DNA of 64,000 bases from Kingdonia uniflora (taxonomy: Eukaryota; Streptophyta; Magnoliopsida; Ranunculales; Circaeasteraceae). Positions within the stretch are counted from its first letter, which is position 1. Every line of letters begins with the position of its first letter. Positions 42,925 to 53,300 of this stretch are shown in pieces. The DNA lies in NCBI GenBank assembly GCA_014058105.1, contig JACGCM010000669.1, positions 2,542,001 to 2,606,000 of the forward strand, read 5' to 3'. The position numbers and the translations under genes are program-made. The notes below the pieces were generated by a model, which did no database searches, was not told the origin of the DNA, and saw only the letters and a program-made list of their open reading frames with translations.

Positions 42925-43265
42925 GGTATCAGCAAAAGTTCGGCGACAGACACACCCATTGCCATATGTCATAGCTTTTGTGACAAGTATAGCGCATCGT
43001 TGTTTGATGCGTATTTGTGACGATAAATTTTGTCGCTAAATCTTTAGTGACACTGCCCTTCGCCATAGTTTCATATTGCCATCTAAGGTACTCATTAGCC
43101 GCACAAAAAAATACATCATTATATATTGCGATGGTATTAAATTGTTGTCAACAAATTTTTTTTTGTCGCTTCTTCTTTTGGATTTTGGCATTAGCGATGG
43201 TTGAATTTCGTCGCATTATAGTTTTAGCAACAATGTTTTCCGACGAATGATACCCGTCGCCAAAA
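42925..43265 (+). repeat. CACTA-like subterminal repeats (GTCGC/GCGAC motifs)
   Basis: GTGACGATAAATTTTGTCGC, TTCGTCGCATTA, GCGATGGTTGAATTTCGTCG and CCCGTCGCCAAAAA are clustered on both strands. Dense TTYGTCGC/GCGACRAA words are typical subterminal transposase sites of plant CACTA (En/Spm) elements. The CACTACAA terminus is not visible, so this is a remnant or miniature derivative. Confidence 0.45.
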
Positions 43266-43785
43266 ACATATATTAAAAGAAAAAATATATAAATTCAAAT
43301 AAATATATATATTTATATCTACACATGCCTCAAATAAATAAATAAATATTTAATACAAAATGAGTTCAGTTTTGTAATTATTAATCTCCACAATATTACG
43401 TATACATCATAATCCTTATTGGGTGTTTATAAGATCTTATTTTCTTCTTCTTCGTTAATTATAAAATGAACAAGGGATTGAGATAATATCTTATGGCAGA
43501 CAAATGAACAAAGAAGATGTAAAATAATGGTTACTAAGCTTTTTAGTAGATCCTAAGAGATTCTTAGGTAAAAAAAGTCAAAACAAAATTATGCCTATAA
43601 ATCATTTTAGAAGAATAAGCCAAAATTATATTTAAGTTAGAAAATAGTATGATTTCATTTTCACTAGTAAATTTAAAGTTAAGTTTAAACATTATATTAC
43701 ATTGTACATAGTAGCTCGACTAAAAGACCCAGCAAAGAAAGTAGTTCAAAATTCAAGGTGACAATACCTGATATAACTCCAAGGG
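43266..43785 (+). other. Unassigned AT-rich stretch
   Basis: Simple AT-rich sequence with ATATATAA/AAATAAAT runs and no gene. Confidence 0.6.
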
Positions 43786-44852
43786 TTATTTAGCTTTTAG
43801 ACCTGAAATAACGACCACGAATTTAGCATACACCCTATGATTGTCATTTTCAGCTTTTGGACCCTAAAACACCCCGGAACTGTTATCTTTTGCTAAAATA
43901 CCAAAATTACTTTTTTTTATTATATTTTAAGTTTTAATTAGAATACAACGTGCTAATTAGTTATCTAGTTGGAATATCCATGTGAATACTATGAAAATCC
44001 ATGTGGGCGATCCTGGAAACTTCATCTCCTTCTCCGTCATTAAAGCTCTGAAACTAAAGTAATACATAAATTGTGAAACAAAATAGAAATTAAAACTAAA
44101 TTACAACAAAAATCTATTATCAACATCATCATCAGTATTCAACAACAACCAACATCATCACAAAAAAAACCCTAAAAAATTCAGCATACCCAAAAACTTA
44201 TGCTTTCAAAAGTTTAAACCCTCAAAAACTTGGCTTTCATATTCCAAAAGTCATCATCATCACCTTTCAAAATTATCATCATCAACAACAACCAAAATCA
44301 TCACAAAAAAACCTAAAAAAGAAATCCTCAAAAATTCTAACAATCCCAAAAACTTATGCTTTTAAAACTTCAAACCCTCATAAACTTGGCTTTCATCTTC
44401 CAAAAATCATCATCTATCACCTTCAAAAATTATCATCATCATCTTCGAGCCTCGGTGAAACCATCGAACCTCACTTTTAGAATTGAATCGTGGACTCAAT
44501 TTTAAAAGGGTTTGGAGGGTGAATCAAATTGTGGGCTCGATTTTAGAATAATCGGTGAAACCATCGAACCTCACTTATTTGTCTTCGTTTTTCTCGTTGA
44601 TGATGATGACAATCACTTCTTCATTTTTCTTCTTTGTATGTGTGTTTAAGGTGATGATGATGATATTGGAATTACAATGTGGCATTATAATATAATCATA
44701 TGTGGCAAAGCTAGGGGTATTTATGGTACTTCATATTATTTTCATCTCGAAGAGCGACTTCCGGAGTGTTTTAGGGTTAAAAAGCTAATAATGACAATCA
44801 TAGGGGGTTAGCCCAATTCATGGTCATTACTTTGGGTCTAAAAGCTAAATAA
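43786..44852 (+). mobile_element. Non-autonomous DNA element with ~100-bp terminal inverted repeats
   Basis: The left end, TTATTTAGCTTTTAGACC, and the right end, read on the other strand as TTATTTAGCTTTTAGACC, match at the tips. The inverted similarity continues about 100 bp, through CCTATGATTGTCATT and CCCTAAAACAC, at roughly 80% identity by eye. There is no transposase. The interior has a duplicated ~145-bp unit with CATCATCAC runs (about 44135-44280 and 44281-44430) and a repeated GGTGAAACCATCGAACCTC (44453 and 44551). Long inverted repeats suggest a Mutator-type or foldback element. No 9-bp target duplication is evident (ctccaaggg and tctaattgt). Confidence 0.8.
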
Positions 44853-46064
44853 TCTAATTGTGTGATAGAATTGGTATGTACCACATACATCAAGCTCCAA
44901 TGGAAGTTTAACAGTTTTGTGGAAACAAACAACAATGGTTTGTCAGAACAAATGTTAATAAGAAAAAAAGTACGTACTTGTCGATAATATTAAACCTGCT
45001 TCAAGATTCAACTCTATATCAAGCAATTTAAGTTAACATTTTCTTCATTTTTTTCTACTGAGATGTATTTGTTTGTTGTCCCATTACTTTCATTCTTGAA
45101 ATAAATAATAACTAGTACAACTCGTGGCTCGCCACGTTGAATACGTTGAAACGCCTTCAACATTATCCCTGATTAATAATTTTTTGATGACAATTTAATG
45201 TCACCATATGGTCATTTGGGCAAACGATATTCATTGTGATCCGTGTCTCAATTATTTGTAAGCAATGTCTAGCGTGAACCTATAGAATTAAACTTCATTG
45301 TTTGTAATCAATATCAAGCATGTACCTGTGGAATCTAATTTACTTTGTCTGTACACTGTAGCAGTAAGACCTTAGAAAAAACTAAACGGAATCTAACAAT
45401 TGTAGATGTCCTTGGGGAGCTAATTTCGAGGGATCCATGTGTACAAGGCTTTACTTGTTGTGTATAGGATGTATTTTGCATACTACTCATTACAGGGCCA
45501 AAAGGCACTATAGTTTTTTAGCTTTTTTGGATAAAGGTTATTCGAGATGGAGAAGAATAGTTGAATATCATACTTCCGGTATCGCGATAGAGAAATTCTT
45601 GCAAATAAAGCTCTTCTGGTTCCTGCACACGAAGAAAAGAAGAGCCAAACACACCATAAATAGCAGCCAATGATCTTGTGCGCATAATAACAGACAACAT
45701 ATAGTACACCAAACATTTGGGCAGTTATGCTATATACCCAAGCATAGCTTCAACCAGATATAACAGTTCACATTAGTTGATTCCCTTTTAGCTAAACTAG
45801 AAAAACCAATATCATATAAAAATATACAAACATGGTCGTACTTGGAATTTATAGTGCTTAAGGAATCCAATGACCATATAATGGTTGGCATGCATCAAAT
45901 TAATTTGAGAAATTCAAGTTCTACACTGAAAGCGACGGATAATGCGACCAATATCTCTCACTTTTATGACTTATAATTTTTCACAAATAACAAACACCCA
46001 ATAATAATACCAAGTGGATGGAAGATAAAGGAGTTACATAAAACATAACGAGTTAATCCTTACA
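44853..46064 (+). other. Unassigned stretch
   Basis: No convincing gene. The longest open frames (about 77-78 codons near 45440-45716, overlapping on both strands) have no family similarity and no codon bias that I can see. Confidence 0.5.
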
Positions 46065-46547
46065 TAATCAACAATACGAATTGAAAAACCCTAAATATAA
46101 GAATAGTGCGAAGAACACACAAATTGGTGAAAGAATTCTCTTTTAGAGCTTTAATTGCTTAATCAAAATTAATTACAATCAAATTCCTCTTAAACCCTAA
46201 GTCTCACTCCAAGAATTTGGATTGATCTAACATCATCGAATCTTGTCTAGCCTTGCCCCTTTATGAGGGTTACAAGTTCCTAGTTACAAAACTTGGACAA
46301 ATATGCCCTTAAGCGCTTAAAATAATAGGTTAAATTGCGCCTTTGTTCGAACATAATAAGTCTTTGTTCGAATAGAAAAATTGTATTCGAACAGAAAAAG
46401 TATATTCGAATAGAATACTCAGATACCTGTTTCTTTGAATAGAAAGAAAATTTTATTCGAATACAAAGGGGTATATTAGAACAGACTAAAAGTCTGTTCG
46501 AATAAACTTTAAAAAAAGTATAAAAAATACTCAAATCCTTCTGGATA
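46065..46547 (-). repeat. 3' LTR of the minus-strand gypsy element
   Basis: It shares AACAATACGAATTG, CAAGAATTTGGA, TCTTGTCTAGCCTTG and CTTTATGAGGGTTACAAG with 49064-49494 in the same order. Its right part holds a TTCGAA array (46345-46505). It is about 50 bp longer than the other copy through indels. Confidence 0.85.
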
Positions 46548-46673
46548 ATGGCTCCCCTTTTTAGGAGTCTTGAGCTCCTGCTCAAGCTAGAGCTGGAAAT
46601 GTGGGAATGCGGCTATGACCATTTCCCTGTTATACCACTTCGACTTGCTAGGTAGTTGACCTTTCTTCCCAAC

Positions 46674-48960
46674 TCAAAATGACTCAATACCACCCCATCT
46701 TGTAGCATGAACTTTCCTCTCTACAATACCATCATCCTGTGACAGATCTTCTCTTTCTATCCATAAGTCATCAGCTGACGGTAGGTGAGTGTCGATTGTA
46801 GAGACTTCATCTAAAAGAGACGGCTCATATAGCTTTAAATCTAACAGAGTCTGCTCAACCCCAAAATTACTTGTAACCCAGGTAAAATGATCCCCTTTAA
46901 TCCAATACAAGCGGTCTTCACTCTCAGGAACACATAGAAGAGTGCTCCTGTAGAACAAACCATCCTGCAATTCATACATATGTGTCTTGCCTTGTAGTAA
47001 CTTCTAGAAAACCGTACTATGCCCTTGGTGATCATCATATCTTGCAACATACTTCGATGGAGCACGAGGCTGTATATGCATAGCTAACAACATAGTGGAA
47101 ATAGTCGGTAATGAAGGTCGAGATAACCTGTCAGCCAATTTGTTGTCTACTCCTTTCTTATACGTGATAAGCAAGGGGAATTATTGTAGATAAGATATCC
47201 ACTTCATCTGGAGAGCTTGTCGTAGCGTGTACTGTGTAGCTAAAAACTAGAGCAGTTTATGATCAGAATGTACCACAACCTCCTCTTGCAACTGCCCCAT
47301 TTTTGTTTATTGCACATGAGACATTATCATTGTAGATAACACTCTAGCCAATGTACCCTCTTGAACTAGTCGTACCAATAACGCAAACTTGCCACTCGCC
47401 TTAACCAACCGCTTCACCTGAGTCTTAGTTACTAAATTATTCGTGGTGACATGCTCCTTATAAGCATTGTTATGAAACTCTTTTCCCTCCTTCAGAAGAC
47501 GATACTTGCGAGCTCTACGATAATAAATCGCATCTCGACCCCAAAGATAAGGGCTAACTAAGATGACCTGACACACATCTAAAGAAACCACCTCACACGT
47601 CACCTCGTCAATAAACCTTTCAGTGATCGTAAACTTGAATGTACCCTACTTCGTGATCATCAAATCTGCATCTTTCTGAATATACCCTAAACTATACGGC
47701 TTAGGATTAACTGCAGTAATCAAACCCATCTTCTTCACCAATGCCTTAGAAATTAAGTTTTTCTGAGTACCCAGATCAATAATGGTCCTGACTAAGCTTT
47801 GTATTACCAGAATATTGACATGAAAAAGTTCTTCCCAACTTTCCTCCTCAATAGCCATAATCTGCTGAAACATAAGTGTAGGCTTAGGGTTAAGTTTATC
47901 TAAATCTGGGAAGTCAACAACTGTTGCGACTAGTGCATATCTCTCTTTCTTGCTCTCTCCTCCTTTGGCCTAAGCTTCGGGTGAAGTTTCCATTATTTAT
48001 CAAAAATATGCCCACTCGCCTTAAAATGACTGTTATAATTCTCCATTGACGAAGACCCTTCTCATTTGGACTCTTCCTTATGCTCGTATTTCCAACTAGA
48101 CTTGTACCCCAACCTGTTCTTATCATCTTCTATGATACTCTTCAAGTACTTGCCTTCAATAGTAATTTCCTTCATGGTAGTATCTTTGATATTGGTCACA
48201 GCAAAGAGCTTTCATTCTCTTCTAATGGACTTCGACAAACCCGTCGTGTGCTTTATGAACACCTCATACTCGTCCACATCGATGTCCAAAACTAAAGCTT
48301 GATTATGAAATTTCATAGTGCACTCCTGTACGGATTGTGCAAACTTTTAGCATAATTTATGCCATTTGATCCATCTCTCTTGCTCATACCCAATCAGTTA
48401 AAATTGTATTCGTACTAATACTTTGAATTCTTTCCAACTCAAACTTCCTACTTCGTGACGTTTCTGATATGACTTCCACCACGTGAGTGCATGACTTGCA
48501 AATTTTAATGTAGAAAAACATATTTTCTGAGTATTGGAGTATTTATAAATAGGAAAATAAGTTTCAACCTATATAACCAATTATCCAACATCTCGGCATC
48601 GATTGAACCGTCGAACACCAGAATTTTAATTTTAAAATTGGTACAAAGATTACGGATAAGATTTATTGACTTACCAATAATTGATCGCTCCTCGACAGAT
48701 TCGGCATCACTAGAATCACTATCTACTTCCTCGGTACCCCCGTCTCTATCCTCCTCCAAAACCCCTTTCTTCTTCCAGCGTAGTCACCGTTTTACCGAAG
48801 TAGAAGCTTACGTGAGGTTTGTGATACGTAATTGCTCTACCAACTCCCCTAGAGTAGTAGTTTGGTCAGAAACTTTCATTTCCAACTTTGTGAGTCAATC
48901 TTCAGAATTGCGCATCTCTAAATTAGACTTCTTCTTCGATTTAGGTTTCTAGTAAATTTT
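46674..48960 (-). pseudogene. Gag, protease, RNase H and integrase remains (RT deleted)
   Basis: Minus-strand order: a gag segment with FDGSIDAEMLDNWLYRLKLIF (about 48620); a basic linker; a protease-like region (48090-47340) with RTIIDLGTQKNLISKALVKKMG, where the usual D-x-G site is altered to DLG; then, after a deletion near 47290, an RNase H end (MKWISYLQ, KKGVDNKLADRLSRP, about 47200-47120); then the integrase zinc-binding start (YELQDGLFYRSTLLCVP, about 46975) and a C-terminal segment to 46674. The deletion removed the RT and most of the integrase core. Non-functional. Confidence 0.75.
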
Positions 48961-49052
48961 TAACAGACTCACTAGCTTCTCCTTCGTTTGCTTGAGTCGG
49001 TCATGTGTAGAGACCATAAACCACAATCACCCCCGAGACTCGTACTAAAAAA

Positions 49053-49061
49053 CTGATACCA
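49053..49061 (-). promoter_or_regulatory. Primer binding site of the minus-strand gypsy element
   Basis: On the minus strand TGGTATCAG lies 2 bp inside the LTR, matching the first nine bases of the tRNA-Met-type site. Confidence 0.7.
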
Positions 49062-49063
49062 CT

Positions 49064-49494
49064 TAATCCACAATACGAATTGAGAAACCCTAAATAGAAG
49101 AATAGTAGGAAGAATACACAAATTGGTAGGAGAATCCCCTTATAGAGCTTCAATTACTTAATCAAAATCAATTACAAGTCTCTCTCCAAGAATTTGGAAT
49201 GATCTAGCATCATCTAATCTTGTCTAGCCTTACCCCTTTATGAGGGTTACAAGTTCCTAGTTACAAAACTTGGAAAAATATGCTCTTAAACGTTTAAAAT
49301 AATAGGCAAAATTGACCTCTATTCGAGCAGAACAAGTCACTGTTCGAATAGAAAATGTATATTCGAACAGACTAAAGTCTGTTCGAATCAGACACCTATT
49401 TCTTTTAATAGAAAGAAAATTATATTTGAATACAAAGGGGTGTTCGAATAGACTTTAAAAAAAGTCTAAAAAATACCCAGATCCTCCTGGATTA
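49064..49494 (-). repeat. 5' LTR of the minus-strand gypsy element
   Basis: About 431 bp, the partner of 46065-46547. It has a TTCGAA-rich segment at 49318-49455. On the minus strand it ends next to the primer site. Confidence 0.85.
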
Positions 49495-49530
49495 TTAAAT
49501 TAAGAATATCATTCATAACTCATAAGAAAG

Positions 49531-50612
49531 TGATGAGCGCATAATTATAACATTTTTAATGTACTCGAACATGTATTTTAGTCGTCCATTATATTTAATT
49601 TTAGGTACTTATGTACGTTTGTTTGATTGCAGCTATTGAAGATGGATATTTAAAACCAAGCTCTTAAAGTCAAACAAAAGTGTCTCTAGTAGTTCATAGC
49701 ACAAAAAGTCAAAGATACAATATATTTGTTCTCAAGATTGAAGAAATATATACACAAATATTTTTGGAGAATAAGATCAAAGAATATATTGCATCCAAAA
49801 TCCTATAAGATATTTTATATTGAAGATATATGCAAAAGTTTCCATGAAGAAAGATCTTTACATTACTTAAGGGAATTATATGCAAGAATCTTAGGAGATT
49901 TGTTATAAAATTAGAAGATATTATTGTAAAAATATTATTTACAATTTAATGTATAGTTTCTAAATTTGGGTTCCTTCTCCTACGAAAGGAACCCTCCCCC
50001 CCATTGTAATTGGGCATCTCATATTGGAGCAAGTTTAGAAAAAATAAAGTCTTAGTTTTATTTAATTGTCTTCTTTCTATTTTATTTTATTTTGTAAATA
50101 ATTAGTTGTTAATGCGATAAGTCCGAGATGAGTGGATAATCTCCTAGCTAAGGCTAGGATGAGGCCTCTTCTTGGATGAGCAATAGTTGGTATTAATTAG
50201 ATTTTAATTAGCTTTCTCTTAGTACTTCATGATTGATAACTTAGTGTATCATATCGAAGGCTTGACCATAGCTTCGATTTGGTGTACGATAACTTTGGAT
50301 ACAAACAACTGCTACTAACCGTAGACTTGATTTGGAGATCTAAACAAGAGAAAATATTAGAGAACTCACTCAAGCCTAGCCATGGTTGAGTTGATAATTC
50401 TCTAAGATACTCTTCACCATCTCTCTAATACCAAATTTTCTTTGTTAATTTTCTTTATTAATTCTTTCTAATACTATGCCAATGATTTATAAATTCCTTA
50501 TTTCTAAAAGTATAGTTGGCCGATAATAGAATATAGTGTTTCTATTATTATTGTTTCACTTTCTGTTTCTCCAGTTTAGTTTAAAAAAATAAAAATAAAA
50601 AATTGTTTCGAG
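49531..50612 (+). repeat. Athila-like 5' LTR
   Basis: It is defined by the TGATGAGCGCATAA start and the TTTTTGGCGC primer region at 50613. No second copy is in the window, so the right edge is approximate and no CA terminus is evident. There are no ORFs beyond short AT-rich frames. Confidence 0.65.
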
Positions 50613-50616
50613 TTTT

Positions 50617-50628
50617 TGGCGCTACAGT
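50617..50628 (+). promoter_or_regulatory. Athila-like primer binding site, degenerate
   Basis: TGGCGCTACAGT begins like the TGGCGCCGTTGC site usual for Athila/Tat elements and then diverges. Confidence 0.45.
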
Positions 50629-51950
50629 AACTGTGAAGTCTGTTCCTGAATGTTTTACCATTTTTGATTATCTATACTTTATAGTTAGGAAATACATTTT
50701 CTACTAAAGTTTTTGATAATTCAAAACCCTTTCCGAATTGCTATAGATCATATTTTTCTATTTAGTCGTTTGTGAGTTACTGCTTTTTAAAAAATAGTAA
50801 AAAAACAGTCTCTGTTAATGACGCCACTGTACATTCATCACCTTTTTTGAGCATTAGGGAAGCTAAATTATAGAAAACTTCTTTCTTGAATATTTTTTAT
50901 TTATAAAATATCTTTGTAAATTGATATTATTTATTTTTCTCTCTCTCAACTGTGCTGAAAGATAGGCGCATTTGAAAATTAAGACATCATAGATTACAAT
51001 AAACTTGGAAATTGAATTAATATTGTTGTCGCAAGTTCACTAATCTTTTTTCTCTTGTTTTGCAGAATATTCACAAAGTTGGAAACGAGACGGATAATAC
51101 GCAAAGCTAAAAGCATCATCAAATCCATCCTTCTTATGCCCCTTAAGTGGGGCACTTCCTTCTTTCGCCCCCTAAGTGAAGGGGCGGCCACAGCTTCACC
51201 GGGAAACACTTCCCATAGCTTGGTACCTTTCTAAACTTGACATCTATAAGGGGTTCATATCCGCTCTACCCCAGGACTAGGAACATAAAGTCGTGTGGAC
51301 TGTGCAAATACATGCTACTCTAATAAAATATTTACTATGGTTGGATTGACCTATTGACGTGTTTAAATTTCTTTTCATTCCAACATTAGTAAAGGTAAAA
51401 ACTGTTAGAGATTTGCGGGATTTAATCACCCAAAAAGCTCTCTAACAGGTGGGACCACCCATTAGGGATACGAAGAAATTTGTATCATACGAAAATTGAA
51501 CGTCCCAGACCTGAAAATAACTGATAATAAAAAAGAGTAGTAAGATTCCCGCAGGATTTCAGCACCCAACGGATAGGTGTACCAGATCGGGGTATAAACA
51601 CGGGTTCGTAGGATACGGCCCTAGCCTAGTACCGCGAAATACTAGTTCTAGGTTTGCGATATCACCGTTTTGAGTGCTGACGTACGATAAAGCGACTCGT
51701 ATGGGCATGAGGACTGAACATCTACTTTAAGCTGGTACTAACGTAGTGACACAGGGGAGTATAGGAACCAAAGCCTTTTGCCATCCTACCCATTTTAAAC
51801 ATAGAAGAATATAGGAGAGACCTAATTTTTACTTCTAAAAAACATTAATATACAAGAGTCTAGGTTTAATTGATTGTTTACTGCACCAGGTGCCGAATTT
51901 TATTGATTATTAGTTGTGCATGATCAATTGGACACGTGGAGATAAACGTT
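50629..51950 (+). other. Athila-like untranslated leader
   Basis: About 1.3 kb between the primer site and gag without a coherent ORF. It contains two adjacent self-complementary stretches, CCCCTTAAGTGGGG (about 51139-51152) and CGCCCC...GGGGCG (about 51168-51186). Confidence 0.55.
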
Positions 51951-51959
51951 TATGAAGTT

Positions 51960-53300
51960 TACCAGAACCTTTGCCTATTTACGGCCCACCACCTCAGCCA
52001 AAGCGGAGAGATGACTACTTTGCCCAATCAACACAATAGAGAACATAGGACCCTCAATTTTGGATGTGGGTACTCTATCTAGAGTTGACCCAATTGAGCT
52101 TGTTATTGAGCTAGAAGTCGAACCCCAAATCATGGCTACTGCCAAATCTCTTAGGGACAATTGGACACCAGTGGTGAGTGATATACCTTGCCATCATAAC
52201 ATTCATTATGAAATCAAGCCTAGTATGATCCAAATGTTACCTACATTTCATTGGCTTGAATATGAGAGCCCTTATAAGCACGTCCACAAATTTAAGAAAA
52301 TCTGTGCGCTCTCAAAATATCAACATTTTACGGAGGATTCTGTCCGCCTTCGTTTATTCCCATTCTCACTAAAAGACAAGGCGAGTCATTGGCTTGATTC
52401 ATTAGCACCAGCATCTATCAATTCATGGGACGAAATGGAGACTAAGTTCAAAACTAAATGGTTTTCAATGGGAAAGACCTTTGTTCTTAGAAATACAATT
52501 GTTGAATTTACTCAAAATGAGAGTGAATCGTTTTACGAGGCATGGGAGAGATATAAAGATCTTCTTTCACAATGTCCCCATCATGGTTTTGAAAAATAAC
52601 ATTTAGCCCAAATCTTTTATCGTGGAATGACATCTGAGAATCGTTACAGGCTAGAATCTATGCATAGTGGTAAATTTCAGGACCTTAAACCCGATAGAGC
52701 TTATGAGGAGTTTGAGACATTGGCTGAGATTTCTCAGCAGTTGGACTTTAATCTACATAAAAATGTTCATATAGCCAAAAAAAGGTGGCTTGTACGAAGT
52801 GAGTGAGGGAACGGCCATAACGGCCATTAAAGCTCAATTAGATACTCTAACCCAAAAAATCGAGGCTATGGCTATGAATCAATCTAAGGGTAGTGTGAAC
52901 CAAGTTCAGCAACAGGGGTGCACCGTTTGTTATGATGTCACCCATGCAACTCAAATGTGTCCCATGTTAAATGAAATGAATGACAATCAAGAGCAAGTGA
53001 ATGCTTTGAATAATACGTACAAGAGGTTATTTGACTCGTACAAGCTAACTTGGTAGAACCACCCAAATTTTTTGTGGAAGAACAACCAACCCAGTGCTGG
53101 TTTTGGAGAGCCCCAGACCTCAGTTCATAATTTGCATAGGAATCCCAATTCTCAGTCTTATCCTCAAGCATCTCAGTAAACCTTCGGTCATCCAAACAGT
53201 TCTCGCCAACTCCACCTAAACCATATTTGGAAGACACCCTTGCTCTCTTCATGTAACAATCAATGGAAAGTAAAAAACAAGCATTGCAATTTTAGCAACA
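51960..53300 (+). pseudogene. Athila-like gag
   Basis: The open stretch (52060-52599) carries the diagnostic Athila gag blocks SLRDNWTPVVSDIPCHHNI, EIKPSMIQMLPTFHWLE, RLRLFPFSLKDKASHWLDSL, INSWDEMETKFKTKWF and SFYEAWERYKDLLSQCPHHG. It continues after a TAA (52597-52599) through HLAQIFYRGM, RAYEEFETLAEISQQLDF and a CYDVTHATQMCP Cys/His patch (about 52928-52962). Stops and frameshifts follow near 52790 and 53055. The protein forms the element's particle; here it is broken. Confidence 0.85.

Larger units (their letters stand above)
46065..49494 (-). mobile_element. Ty3/gypsy element on the minus strand with LTRs and a large pol deletion
   Basis: Two similar LTR-like repeats (46065-46547 and 49064-49494) enclose a minus-strand remnant. 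The primer site complement, TGATACCA, lies just inside the right LTR, and a purine tract (AAAAAGGGGAGCC on the minus strand) lies just inside the left one, so the element reads right to left. Gag and protease remains lead directly to RNase H and integrase remains; RT is missing. A possible 5-bp duplication is ttaca (46060-46064) and ttaaa (49495-49499). The LTRs end TAATCC/GGATTA instead of TG/CA. Confidence 0.8.

Noticed and set aside
49380..49400. GTTCGAATC resembling a tRNA B box
   Set aside because: No A box, cloverleaf or suitable spacing; it is part of the TTCGAA array in an LTR.
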